DNA of 47,099 nucleotides, from positions 1 to 47,099 of the forward strand of contig DAWU01000052.1 of assembly GCA_002506105.1 (NCBI GenBank). Direction: 5' to 3'. Positions 14,235-21,167 of this stretch are shown here, in pieces; the first letter of the stretch is position 1; each line of letters starts with the position of its first letter. Below the pieces are notes generated by a model. It worked only from the letters and a program-made list of their open reading frames with translations, was not told the DNA's origin and ran no database searches. The position numbers and the translations under genes were made by a program. This DNA comes from Methanolinea sp. UBA275. Its GTDB lineage: Archaea > Halobacteriota > Methanomicrobia > Methanomicrobiales > Methanospirillaceae.

Positions 14235-14921
14235 TTAAATCGGGCTGATTTCATACGGGATGTCATCAAATGAGAAAATCTCCGTCTCCCTCTGGGTGAA
14301 CATGTATTCAGCCGCCCAGACCGCGAGGGCTACAGAGAGCACGAGATCGTCGTGCTGTCCCTCTCTCCATGCCTCGTAACTATCGTGCCCTCGCTCGCTG
14401 ATCTTTACCCGGAAGTTCAGGAGCTCGGCGGTGAGGGTATCGGCATCCGGGAGGGACTTGGCGATCTTCAAGCGGTGCGTCTGGAGTGCGACCACGAGGG
14501 CCCCCACCAGGTCCCGTTTCGGAATCCGGAAGTCCATACCGTCGTGACTCATGGCATCTCCCCCTGTGATGGTTATAGCGATGGGGTCGAGCGGAACCTC
14601 CCTCATCATATCGACAACCGGCCTCCCACATCCGGTATGATCCACGACGAGGATTCCTCGTCCCCCGAGCGTTCTCTGGAGTTTAATGATCTTCCGGACC
14701 ACCTCGGGATAGGGAATGCCGATCGCCCGTTCAAGGTGCCGGACGGCATGCGAGATCGGCGTGGATTCAATGATCTCTTTCGATTCCATCGGCCTGTGAT
14801 ACTCCGGGTCCTGGCTGGGGGTGGTGATCTCGTATATGGTCGGTGTGGCCTCCACGACACAAATCGCCGTGAAATCGTTCTGCTGCCCGAGATCGACTCC
14901 TATGAATGGGTATGTTGTCAT
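14235..14921 (-). CDS. Terminase large subunit, separate nuclease protein
   Basis: The protein is an RNase H-like terminase nuclease. It starts YPFIGVDLGQQNDF (Asp 10), continues with ILVVDHTGCG (Asp 94), and ends with GQHDDLVLSVALAVW (Asp 191/192), giving the full acidic triad that cuts concatemeric DNA during packaging. There is no ATPase domain. It starts with its own ATG overlapping the stop of the ATPase gene by 4 bases (ATGA), so the large terminase is made as two polypeptides that must assemble. Usually both domains form one chain of 450-600 aa. The length of 228 aa matches the nuclease domain alone. Confidence 0.82.
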   Translation of the reverse strand: MTTYPFIGVDLGQQNDFTAICVVEATPTIYEITTPSQDPEYHRPMESKEIIESTPISHAVRHLERAIGIPYPEVVRKIIKLQRTLGGRGILVVDHTGCGRPVVDMMREVPLDPIAITITGGDAMSHDGMDFRIPKRDLVGALVVALQTHRLKIAKSLPDADTLTAELLNFRVKISERGHDSYEAWREGQHDDLVLSVALAVWAAEYMFTQRETEIFSFDDIPYEISPI

Positions 14922-15745
14922 GCTGATCCGCTCCTGATGAGGGGGGCGATATCCCCCGTGATGATATGTGAGGAGGCCCGTGAATCGGATGGGAAGAGGG
15001 GTTGCACGGTGTCATCGAGTGCCCCCATGACGTAGTCATAGCTGAAGACCTGGTCGTTTGTCTCCTCGAATGAACAGAGGTATTCCTGCCTGAACCACCG
15101 ATCGCCAAGGGCCCGGCGTTCCTCCTCCAGGAAGGCGGGGGTGATCCTCGGGCATTGCGTCGCGGGAATCATGGTCCGCTCCCATACCGATCCCCCGTCA
15201 TTGAACTCGTCGAAGAAATGACCCCGCTTCCCTGCAGGTGTTGACATGAGGATGAGCTGGCCCCCAGAGACTGCGAGCATCGGCCGGATGCTCCGGTATA
15301 GCTCATCCGGTACCCGGCTGGCCTCGTCTTCGATGATAAGGGAGGCACCGCTGTATCCCCTGATCGTGCCTTCCTTGCTCGGGAGGGAGACAATCCGCGA
15401 TCCGTTCGCGAACGTGCACGAGAGGCGGTTGTCTTCCACACGGCGCGGGGATTTCTCCATCCCCTCGATGAAATCCGTGACCTTCCGGAAGAGCTCGGAG
15501 GATTGCCGGAGGCTCGGAGAGATCAGGAGAATAAGACTCTCGGGGAAGTAGATCGCCCGATGGAGTGCCTTTATCGAGGTGATCGTGCTCTTCCCGGTCT
15601 GACGGCTGCAGTTCAACAGGAGACGCTTTCGGGAGGACCGGAGGACTCCCGCCTGCCAGGGGTCCGGATCGAATCCAAGGCTCTCCCTGGCGAACCTGAC
15701 GGGGTCAAGGCCCTGGGCCAGGACCTGGGCAGCCTCGATGCTCAT
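14918..15745 (-). CDS. Terminase large subunit, separate ATPase protein
   Basis: The packaging ATPase has Walker A SRQTGKST (47-54), Walker B SLIIEDEAS (Asp 140, Glu 141) and coupling motif LILMSTPAG (near 165-172). The N-terminal adenine motif region includes PDPWQAGVL. The protein ends at 275 aa, just where the RNase H nuclease domain would begin, and the nuclease is encoded next with a 4-base overlap. The final residues GDIAPLIRSGSA may be the linker. It overlaps TerS upstream by 4 bases. All ATPase motifs are intact, so this looks like a working split rather than decay. Confidence 0.85.
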   Translation of the reverse strand: MSIEAAQVLAQGLDPVRFARESLGFDPDPWQAGVLRSSRKRLLLNCSRQTGKSTITSIKALHRAIYFPESLILLISPSLRQSSELFRKVTDFIEGMEKSPRRVEDNRLSCTFANGSRIVSLPSKEGTIRGYSGASLIIEDEASRVPDELYRSIRPMLAVSGGQLILMSTPAGKRGHFFDEFNDGGSVWERTMIPATQCPRITPAFLEEERRALGDRWFRQEYLCSFEETNDQVFSYDYVMGALDDTVQPLFPSDSRASSHIITGDIAPLIRSGSA

Positions 15746-16221
15746 TTCTCCTCCTGGAGAAGTCGATCAATAAGAACACCCTTTATCTCGGGATGTGGTT
15801 CCAGGACCTGCAGGACCACCGCCTGAAGGTGCTGCCATCCCTCGATATCTCCTCCCTGGCTGTCGGTCTGTGCGAGCTTTGCGGGCATGTCGAGTCCAAG
15901 GAGCTTGGCCCGTCTCTCCATGCACCGGAGGGCTTGATCAATTGCCTTGGTGTCCTTGTCGATGACTGCTGCCCGATATGCCGTAGAAAAAAGTCTATCA
16001 AGACGTTCCAGTTCGAGGGCCCGGACTTCCTGGGCGTTCTCATCGGTGCATTCCCGAATCAACTCTAATGACTTGCAGACCATTTTATGCACATTCGAGG
16101 GGGTGGTGTTCAGGATATCGGCGATCTGTTGATATGATGCTCCTGCCTTTCGGTATTCGATCGCTTTATTCCGGCGCTCCTCTGCGATGAGGGTCCGTTT
16201 GGATGTTTTACTTCTGCTCAT
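15742..16221 (-). CDS. Terminase small subunit (TerS-like)
   Basis: The N-terminal helix-turn-helix RKAGASYQQIADILNTTPSNVHKMV (about 28-52) is followed by a helical oligomerisation region and the segment ALRCMERRAKLLGLDMPAK, which is very typical of small terminases. TerS binds the pac/cos site and recruits the large subunit. It lies directly before the TerL ATPase with a 4-base overlap and after a zinc-ribbon gene. Length 159 aa is usual. A specific TerS is also the key packaging gene in many phage satellites. Confidence 0.78.
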   Translation of the reverse strand: MSRSKTSKRTLIAEERRNKAIEYRKAGASYQQIADILNTTPSNVHKMVCKSLELIRECTDENAQEVRALELERLDRLFSTAYRAAVIDKDTKAIDQALRCMERRAKLLGLDMPAKLAQTDSQGGDIEGWQHLQAVVLQVLEPHPEIKGVLIDRLLQEEK

Positions 16222-16466
16222 TTTACACCTTTATTTCTCGGTTGGTATTCTCTGGGGGTACTGTTCACTGAAAATGTGATCCTCACTGTCTCCCCACATG
16301 CCGGGCACTTGGCGATACCGTCCGGTAATGGTCGCCCTCGCCACGCATAACTGCAGGAATGGCAATGATACTGGACATTCCATCCCCCACCATCTCGTGG
16401 GAGTTGCGCTCGAAAATGAAAGTCACGCTGTGGTGGTGATGGCCGGAGATTGGCCTTTCGGGTCAT
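16218..16466 (-). CDS. Zinc-ribbon protein, 82 aa
   Basis: CHSCSYAW and CPACGETV, 17-20 residues apart, form a zinc ribbon in the middle of the protein. The N-terminal 35 residues are basic and Pro-rich. The start at 16466 (MTRKANLRP) overlaps the primase stop by 4 bases; a longer frame to 16571 overlaps the primase and is rejected. Between replication and terminase genes, a DNA-binding accessory role is plausible but unproven. Confidence 0.65.
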   Translation of the reverse strand: MTRKANLRPSPPQRDFHFRAQLPRDGGGWNVQYHCHSCSYAWRGRPLPDGIAKCPACGETVRITFSVNSTPREYQPRNKGVK

Positions 16467-18496
16467 GGGGGATCGCCTCCAGTCAATTCCTTGTAATGCA
16501 GATCGCAGAGTGGACGGGGCAATGCCTTGTCGGGTCCCTGCCACATTGCAGGAGCTCCACATCCTTTGCACAGGCAGCGGGCATCCTTCACTGTGAACCT
16601 GACGTATCCTTTCAGATCGAGATCGGCAGGAAGATCGTACTCTTTGATAAGATCAGATCTCGATTTTTCCGGTTTTGTGACAGATGAGACAGATTGAACT
16701 GAAAAGGGGGAAAGTGTTTCAACTTTCCCTTGTGGGGACTTTTCCGGAAATTCAGTTTTATCTGTCACAAGAGGCCCTATTCTGTCATGGGGCTCAATTT
16801 GGGCGTTTTTAGAAATGGGGCATTGTTCACGTAACTTCACACCATGATATGCCCTTGCCCTTGCTCCGGTTGCCTTTCCGAACCGTTCGGTCATAGCTAT
16901 ACCAAAAGTTCTTTTCCCGAATGCCTTCTCATCGTTGACTTCGCACCATTGCAGGTATGCATGAAATAGATCCTTTGAAGTGCATTCATACTCCCGGCCG
17001 ATTTCACACTTATCTGCAAGGAAGTCACCAAATACATCCTGGTCTTCCCGGTATGCATCGGTTGCCTGTGCGACAATCTCCGGTTTCACTAACTTACCCG
17101 CCTTGATATACTCCCGGAATCCAGCCAGGCACCAGTTCAGGATCCCGGGCGCCTCCTCCTGCAACCTCTCTCCCATCCGGGGATCTCGTTTTTCCTCGGG
17201 AATGGTGACGTTGAACGGGATCAACCAGATACGGCGCCATATCGCCTCGTCGGTGCCGCGAACCGTGGGTAGGTGGTTGGTAATCAACCACACCTTCGCT
17301 CCTGGTTTAAAAGTAAATTCTTCCGAGTAGAGGCGCCTGACGGTCATCACATCGTCGCCGCCAGTGAGGATCTTCACCGTTGCCTCTGACAACCTGGTGC
17401 CGTCATCGCTTTCTGACGCAGTTGCCAGGCGGACGCCCTGCAGAGCTGCCAGGTCCGAACGAGGGGCGCTCGAGTCGGAATACTTTCGGGCCATGAGAGT
17501 GTCGGCGGCCATGTTCCACGAGTAATCACCCCATATCTTACGGAGTGCGCCTACAGTGACGGACTTCCCGTTTTTCCCGCTGCCATGCAATACGAAAAGG
17601 ACCTGTTCGGGATTGTCTGCAAGCAAACTATACCCGCACATCAGTTGAAAGGAGTGAATGAACGTCTCATCCCCTGCAAACACGGTGCGCAGGTGGTCTT
17701 GCCATAAAGGGCACGTGACCGTGGGATCATATCCCGTTCCCATGACCCGAGTACAGAAATCATCCCGGCGATGTTCCTCCCGGAACTTGAGGGTATTAAG
17801 ATCGAGGGTTCCATTCGGGAAGTTCAGGAGGTGGGGGTTTGCATCTACCTGGTTGGGAAGAATTGCAAGCTCGGGGTGTGCGAGCGCGATCATCGCATTG
17901 ATGCGGGGGTGACTCTGTGAGGATGCAGCCCAACGGAATATCGGTTCCGCATCATCGGTGATCTTCCCTTCATCAGCTATTCGGAGGGCGGTATCCTTTG
18001 CCAAAGCCACAATTTTATCCGAATCGTCGATAGCCCAACGGACCCCATCCCATATCAGCCATTTTTTCCAGGGAGCGCAGTATCGAGCGTGATCTTTATA
18101 CCGGATTGTGAAGCGCCTTGAATTACCAATATCGGTGAAACGGCAATCCCGTGTAGAGTCCCGGCATGAGAGTGTGAGATGTTCCTGCCGGTCCCGTTCC
18201 GCGATCTGCTCTTGTAATTTTCGTTCTGCCTGCAGCAACGCCTCCTCTTCTATGGGATCGGGTTCCTGGTAAGTCGCAGCGGGGGAGATATCGACGGCAT
18301 ACGGCTCCATAACGGTGGGTTGCGATAGGATTGCACCATCAAGACGTTGCAGGATGCTCACCATCCTACCGATCTGGTATGAGATTTCCAGGCGCATGTC
18401 TGGAGAGGCGGTCTTTTCCATGGTGCGTAAATCCTCGAGTTTAGCAACGACGGCAGCACGCTCTACATAGGGGTTAAGGGTATCACTGCTGTTCAT
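16463..18496 (-). CDS. D5-type primase-helicase (P4 family), 677 aa
   Basis: This is the replication protein of the element. The middle has the D5 N-terminal domain hallmarks (PHLLNFPNGTLDL near 221-235) and then an SF3 helicase with Walker A HGSGKNGKS (305-312), an LATASESDDG segment for Walker B and WLITNHLP (sensor). The N-terminal 130 residues are helical and lack a clear primase catalytic motif; a separate primase domain may be missing. The C-terminus has CLCKGCG and CDLHY, a likely zinc knuckle. ATG 18496 overlaps the preceding stop by 14 bases and was preferred to 18541. Such proteins occur in plasmids, viruses and satellites. Confidence 0.85.
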   Translation of the reverse strand: MNSSDTLNPYVERAAVVAKLEDLRTMEKTASPDMRLEISYQIGRMVSILQRLDGAILSQPTVMEPYAVDISPAATYQEPDPIEEEALLQAERKLQEQIAERDRQEHLTLSCRDSTRDCRFTDIGNSRRFTIRYKDHARYCAPWKKWLIWDGVRWAIDDSDKIVALAKDTALRIADEGKITDDAEPIFRWAASSQSHPRINAMIALAHPELAILPNQVDANPHLLNFPNGTLDLNTLKFREEHRRDDFCTRVMGTGYDPTVTCPLWQDHLRTVFAGDETFIHSFQLMCGYSLLADNPEQVLFVLHGSGKNGKSVTVGALRKIWGDYSWNMAADTLMARKYSDSSAPRSDLAALQGVRLATASESDDGTRLSEATVKILTGGDDVMTVRRLYSEEFTFKPGAKVWLITNHLPTVRGTDEAIWRRIWLIPFNVTIPEEKRDPRMGERLQEEAPGILNWCLAGFREYIKAGKLVKPEIVAQATDAYREDQDVFGDFLADKCEIGREYECTSKDLFHAYLQWCEVNDEKAFGKRTFGIAMTERFGKATGARARAYHGVKLREQCPISKNAQIEPHDRIGPLVTDKTEFPEKSPQGKVETLSPFSVQSVSSVTKPEKSRSDLIKEYDLPADLDLKGYVRFTVKDARCLCKGCGAPAMWQGPDKALPRPLCDLHYKELTGGDPP

Positions 18497-18680
18497 ACCG
18501 CCCGCCCCCCTCAAGAGCCCTGGCAACCCCCCCATACTCATCCAGGTTGTAAAGTCTTCGGATGGCTCTTTTTTGATCGGGTGTCAACTGTCCCTCATCA
18601 AAACCGACGTGATTAAGAAGGGCGATCACCTGCTCCCTGTTTTCCGGGATGGCATCGACGGGGCGGGGTATGGAGGTCAT
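18483..18680 (-). CDS. Hypothetical early protein, 65 aa
   Basis: The product starts MTSIPRPVDAIPENREQVIALL and ends in a helical segment DQKRAIRRLYNLDEYGGVA. ATG 18680 overlaps the previous stop by 4 bases, which decides against the longer start at 18704. It is encoded just before the primase-helicase, so a replication accessory role is possible. No family is recognised. Confidence 0.55.
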   Translation of the reverse strand: MTSIPRPVDAIPENREQVIALLNHVGFDEGQLTPDQKRAIRRLYNLDEYGGVARALEGGGRYEQQ

Positions 18681-18904
18681 GCCGGCACCATTTGTGATGA
18701 CCATTGCAGAATATAGGAAATTCCTTCATCCCCAAGGAATGGCCGAACCTGCCGGACCGTCCATATCTTCAGGCCACCGGGAAGACGATGAAACTCATCA
18801 CACCACCGCACCCACTGTGCCCTCGTTGAAAGATCCCCCTCCTCAACGGCAAGGACAAGCGCTTGAGCTTTGAGTGCGGGGTTCCCGGATGCTCGTGATA
18901 TCAA
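18677..18904 (-). CDS. Hypothetical early protein, 75 aa
   Basis: It opens with TTG at 18904, overlapping the upstream stop as TTGA. The sequence NPALKAQALVLAVEEGDLSTRAQWV followed by WCDEFHRLP is helical and Trp-rich. The overlapped layout and good reading frame support coding. No family is recognised. It is part of the leftward early operon headed by the RHH regulator. Confidence 0.5.
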   Translation of the reverse strand: MISRASGNPALKAQALVLAVEEGDLSTRAQWVRWCDEFHRLPGGLKIWTVRQVRPFLGDEGISYILQWSSQMVPA

Positions 18905-19068
18905 TAGCCCTCACCATCCTCATCGATTAAAAGAAACACTTCTCCCGGTCTGGTCCGGATCAAATGTTCTGCATAAATGCGCTCGAGGGGTGGTAAGTGC
19001 GATATGTCCTCCCTTGATACCCGTAAGGGCAAGGAATACCCTTTTGACTTAGTACTGCCAATTAGCAC
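18901..19068 (-). CDS. Hypothetical early protein, 55 aa, GTG start
   Basis: Starting with GTG at 19068, the product has a beta-strand rich pattern (VLIGSTKSKGYSLPLRV), then a helix LERIYAEHLIRTR and a final strand GEVFLLIDEDG. It begins 24 bases after the RHH gene stop and its stop overlaps the next gene's TTG. The fold looks compact, but no family is recognised. Confidence 0.5.
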   Translation of the reverse strand: MLIGSTKSKGYSLPLRVSREDISHLPPLERIYAEHLIRTRPGEVFLLIDEDGEGY

Positions 19069-19092
19069 TTTGATCGCCGCCTATCGTGCCGA

Positions 19093-19260
19093 TCACTCCT
19101 CACCCTGGCCTGCAAGCTGAAGGGGTGAGGAGATTCCAAACCTCTCTTTAAGTATCTGCTCAATCACGCGAGATCGAGGTATATCATCCACCTCTGCGAT
19201 TCTATCGACGTGGTTCAATACCTGGTCGTTCAGTGTAATACCTAAATTTACTCGGGTCAT
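19093..19260 (-). CDS. Ribbon-helix-helix (CopG-like) regulator, 55 aa
   Basis: The pattern MTRVNLGITLNDQVLNHVDRIA (beta strand, then helix A), then IPRSRVIEQILKERFG (turn and helix B) is a classic RHH dimeric DNA-binding protein. It is the first gene of the leftward operon of replication, packaging and structural genes. Its promoter has the TCTTACAT motif 14 bases before the ATG. It probably represses this operon or another promoter of the element, such as the palindrome at 8003-8021. The target is inferred. Confidence 0.75.
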   Translation of the reverse strand: MTRVNLGITLNDQVLNHVDRIAEVDDIPRSRVIEQILKERFGISSPLQLAGQGEE

Positions 19261-19273
19261 GATTCTCTACCAT

Positions 19274-19282
19274 AATGTAAGA
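19274..19282 (-). promoter_or_regulatory. TCTTACATT operator-like site at the RHH operon promoter
   Basis: On the minus strand TCTTACATT lies directly after an AT-rich TATA region (about 19285-19300) and 14 bases before the ATG of the RHH gene. The same word occurs at 19349-19357 and, as TCTTACATA, at 6060-6068. Confidence 0.45.
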
Positions 19283-19340
19283 TAATATTATATTTATATT
19301 TTCTTATTCAGTGTCCGTTAATCTATTTATGGAATTAGAA

Positions 19341-19357
19341 TACATTTCAATGTAAGA
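19341..19357. promoter_or_regulatory. Operator-like inverted repeat before the winged-helix gene
   Basis: TACATT (19341-19346) and AATGTA (19349-19354) form an inverted repeat ending in AATGTAAGA, the reverse complement of TCTTACATT. It sits 2 bases before the ATG at 19360, where bound protein would block the regulator's own transcription. Autoregulation is inferred from position. Confidence 0.5.
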
Positions 19358-19359
19358 AA

Positions 19360-19938
19360 ATGCCAACATTTGATGATGAAGTTACAGAGCGGGTAACAAC
19401 CTATATTTCATCACTTCGAAGTGAAAATACTCGAAAAGTTGCACGGCAAATTGTAGAATATTTATTGAAGATCAGAGAATCACAAGAAAAATCCCGAATA
19501 ATTCCTAATGAATGGCAAGGTGGATGGGTTCGTGCAAGTGATATTTTTAATGAGATTCAAAACCAAAATGCTCGTACTGTAACACGACTTTTAATTGATT
19601 TATCACAAAAGAAAATTATTGAGCGAAAGGAATGTCAACGAATTAAAGGGCATCGTGGGAAACCCCCAGTTTTTTATCGCGTCCCCGATTACTATGATCC
19701 TCTGTTATTTTTAACTCGGGAAGAACTTCTTCAAAGAATCCAGGAGTATCACAAATGGTTATCACAAAGTTTGGATCGTGAGCAGGCATGTAAACATCTG
19801 TTTACACAACATACCGGGAAGGATCCACAACCATTAATAAAAGAAGTATTGGAAACCATGAAAAAAGAAAAAGAAGAGAGATTTAAAGAAATATCAGAAA
19901 AAATAGTCAATGTTATTGATCCTTGTAAATCACTCTGA
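19360..19938 (+). CDS. Winged-helix regulator, 192 aa
   Basis: Residues 45-110 carry a winged-helix-like pattern: GWVRASDIFNEIQNQNARTV (helices) and TRLLIDLSQKKIIERKE (recognition helix and wing), ending with KPPVFYRVPD. The rest is helical with a Lys/Glu-rich coiled-coil tail. It is transcribed away from the RHH operon and toward the integrase, overlapping the integrase stop by 9 bases tail to tail. The gene is AT-rich. Position suggests the main switch between integrated and active states; TCTTACAT motifs flank both promoters. Exact function is inferred. Confidence 0.65.
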   Translation: MPTFDDEVTERVTTYISSLRSENTRKVARQIVEYLLKIRESQEKSRIIPNEWQGGWVRASDIFNEIQNQNARTVTRLLIDLSQKKIIERKECQRIKGHRGKPPVFYRVPDYYDPLLFLTREELLQRIQEYHKWLSQSLDREQACKHLFTQHTGKDPQPLIKEVLETMKKEKEERFKEISEKIVNVIDPCKSL

Positions 19939-21111
19939 TTTCTTGTGTTTCCTTAATGCCTCGAGCAGCCCTTCCGGATCCTCTTTTGCCATGTCTGATA
20001 GCACATCCAGCATCGTGGACTTCTTGGCCTTGGTTTTCTCCGTTAACTCAACACCACACGCACTGCAATAGTGCGATCCAGGAACGTTGATATAATCGCA
20101 TGTCGGGCATTGTACGGGTGCCATGGCATCCCGTTCTTCCCTCTTCCTGGCCTTTTTGATCTTCGCTTGATCGAGCAGGACTTCATCGATATGTGCACCC
20201 CCCACATGCGCATAGGTGGACAGCATATTGGTATCGAGAGAACCCCAGTGCTGCAGCTTGATCACGGATTCGGGGATCTTCTTTTCCATCATATGAGTGA
20301 TCCGGGAATGCCGGAAGAGATAGAGAGAGACTTCCTTCTCTACCTCCCCTGTTGTTTTATTAATCCCTACCTTGGCCTTCTTTGCCAGATCCTTAAGCTG
20401 GTACTGCATGAGTGAGTAGCTGATCCGTCTGTGTGGTGCATTCACCGTGATAAAGACGGGATCATTAGGTCCGCGCTTCCCGGGTGTGGATGCCTGCCAC
20501 CGGGCCAAGTAATCAGAAGACGAGAGGAGTCGGATATACCTGGGCATCCCGGTCTTCTCGCTTGTGTTGATCACAGCGCCATGTTCATCGAACTTCACAT
20601 CTCCCCAATTCAGAGTGACGATCTCAACCGGCCTCAATCCCCCTTCGTAGAGGATAGAGAAGATCGCCTTATCCCTGGGTTGTCGTGCTGCATTGATGAT
20701 CTCCCTTATTTCATCTGTTGAGAGCATCGCGGCCTTGGTTTTCGTGCTCTTGTCGATCTTCGGGAGCTTGAAGTTTGCCAGCTTCTCCAGATCAATATCA
20801 AACCCTTTCTCTTTCACGCACCATACCACAAACCGCTTAAACCTGTGCAGGTATCCCCGCATAGTATTGGGTTTCAGTCCTCGGGAATCCATGTCTGATT
20901 TGGCAGATCTGATGTCTGCGAGGGTCATGGTGGAGAACTTGAAATAATACGCCCATACCGCGATCATCCTGAATTCAGTCAGGAGCCCGCGATCTGTCAT
21001 ATTGCGATCTGCCTGAAGTGTCAGAAGATACTCTTTAAGCAGGTCCGCGTCCTCATTTGATAGTGTGCCCGCCTTGCGTCTCTGTTCCAGCTCTTCGATC
21101 GCACTCCACAT
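19930..21111 (-). CDS. Tyrosine recombinase (integrase), 393 aa
   Basis: The core-binding domain covers about 1-120 and the catalytic domain about 125-305. Catalytic residues: R160 (EGGLRPVEIVTLNWGD), R267 (YLFRHSR), H288/W289 (LQHWGS) and nucleophile Y300 (STYAHV). In the usual HxxR box the His position appears to be Tyr264. After the catalytic domain a tail carries a zinc ribbon, CPTCDY and CSACGVE, then a Lys-rich end. It starts 44 bp from attR and is the recombinase expected to act at TACCGGATGGTAT. The target is a protein gene (aCPSF1), not a tRNA. Confidence 0.88.
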   Translation of the reverse strand: MWSAIEELEQRRKAGTLSNEDADLLKEYLLTLQADRNMTDRGLLTEFRMIAVWAYYFKFSTMTLADIRSAKSDMDSRGLKPNTMRGYLHRFKRFVVWCVKEKGFDIDLEKLANFKLPKIDKSTKTKAAMLSTDEIREIINAARQPRDKAIFSILYEGGLRPVEIVTLNWGDVKFDEHGAVINTSEKTGMPRYIRLLSSSDYLARWQASTPGKRGPNDPVFITVNAPHRRISYSLMQYQLKDLAKKAKVGINKTTGEVEKEVSLYLFRHSRITHMMEKKIPESVIKLQHWGSLDTNMLSTYAHVGGAHIDEVLLDQAKIKKARKREERDAMAPVQCPTCDYINVPGSHYCSACGVELTEKTKAKKSTMLDVLSDMAKEDPEGLLEALRKHKKSE

Positions 21112-21154
21112 GAAAGAGTATAGTATGGTAGTATTAAAGAAACTTACTAAAGAC

Positions 21155-21167
21155 TACCGGATGGTAT
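21155..21167 (+). repeat. attR: right copy of the 13-bp repeat
   Basis: TACCGGATGGTAT, followed by GAGG, matches attL at 5921-5933. Reading across it in the aCPSF1 frame gives TAC CGG ATG GTA TGA, so this copy preserves the original aCPSF1 C-terminal codons and stop. Its last two bases are the first two of the ATG of the MFS gene. Confidence 0.85.

Larger units (their letters stand above)
5934..21167. mobile_element. Integrated head-less virus-like or satellite element, 15.2 kb
   Basis: The element is bounded by the 13-bp repeat. Contents from right to left: integrase, winged-helix and RHH regulators, four small early genes, D5 primase-helicase, zinc ribbon, TerS, split TerL, five structural-type genes, Asp-box propeller protein, then a set of AT-richer cargo genes. 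Terminase marks it as derived from tailed (Caudoviricetes-type) viruses. No portal, capsid, head protease, tail tube or baseplate protein is recognisable, which fits a satellite or reduced provirus. Integrase reading frame and terminase motifs are intact, so it need not be dead. Confidence 0.85.

Noticed and set aside
14918..14921. Terminase split as a frameshift or sequencing error
   Set aside because: Both parts end and begin at a domain boundary, and the overlap is ATGA as at most other junctions of this operon. I treat it as real.
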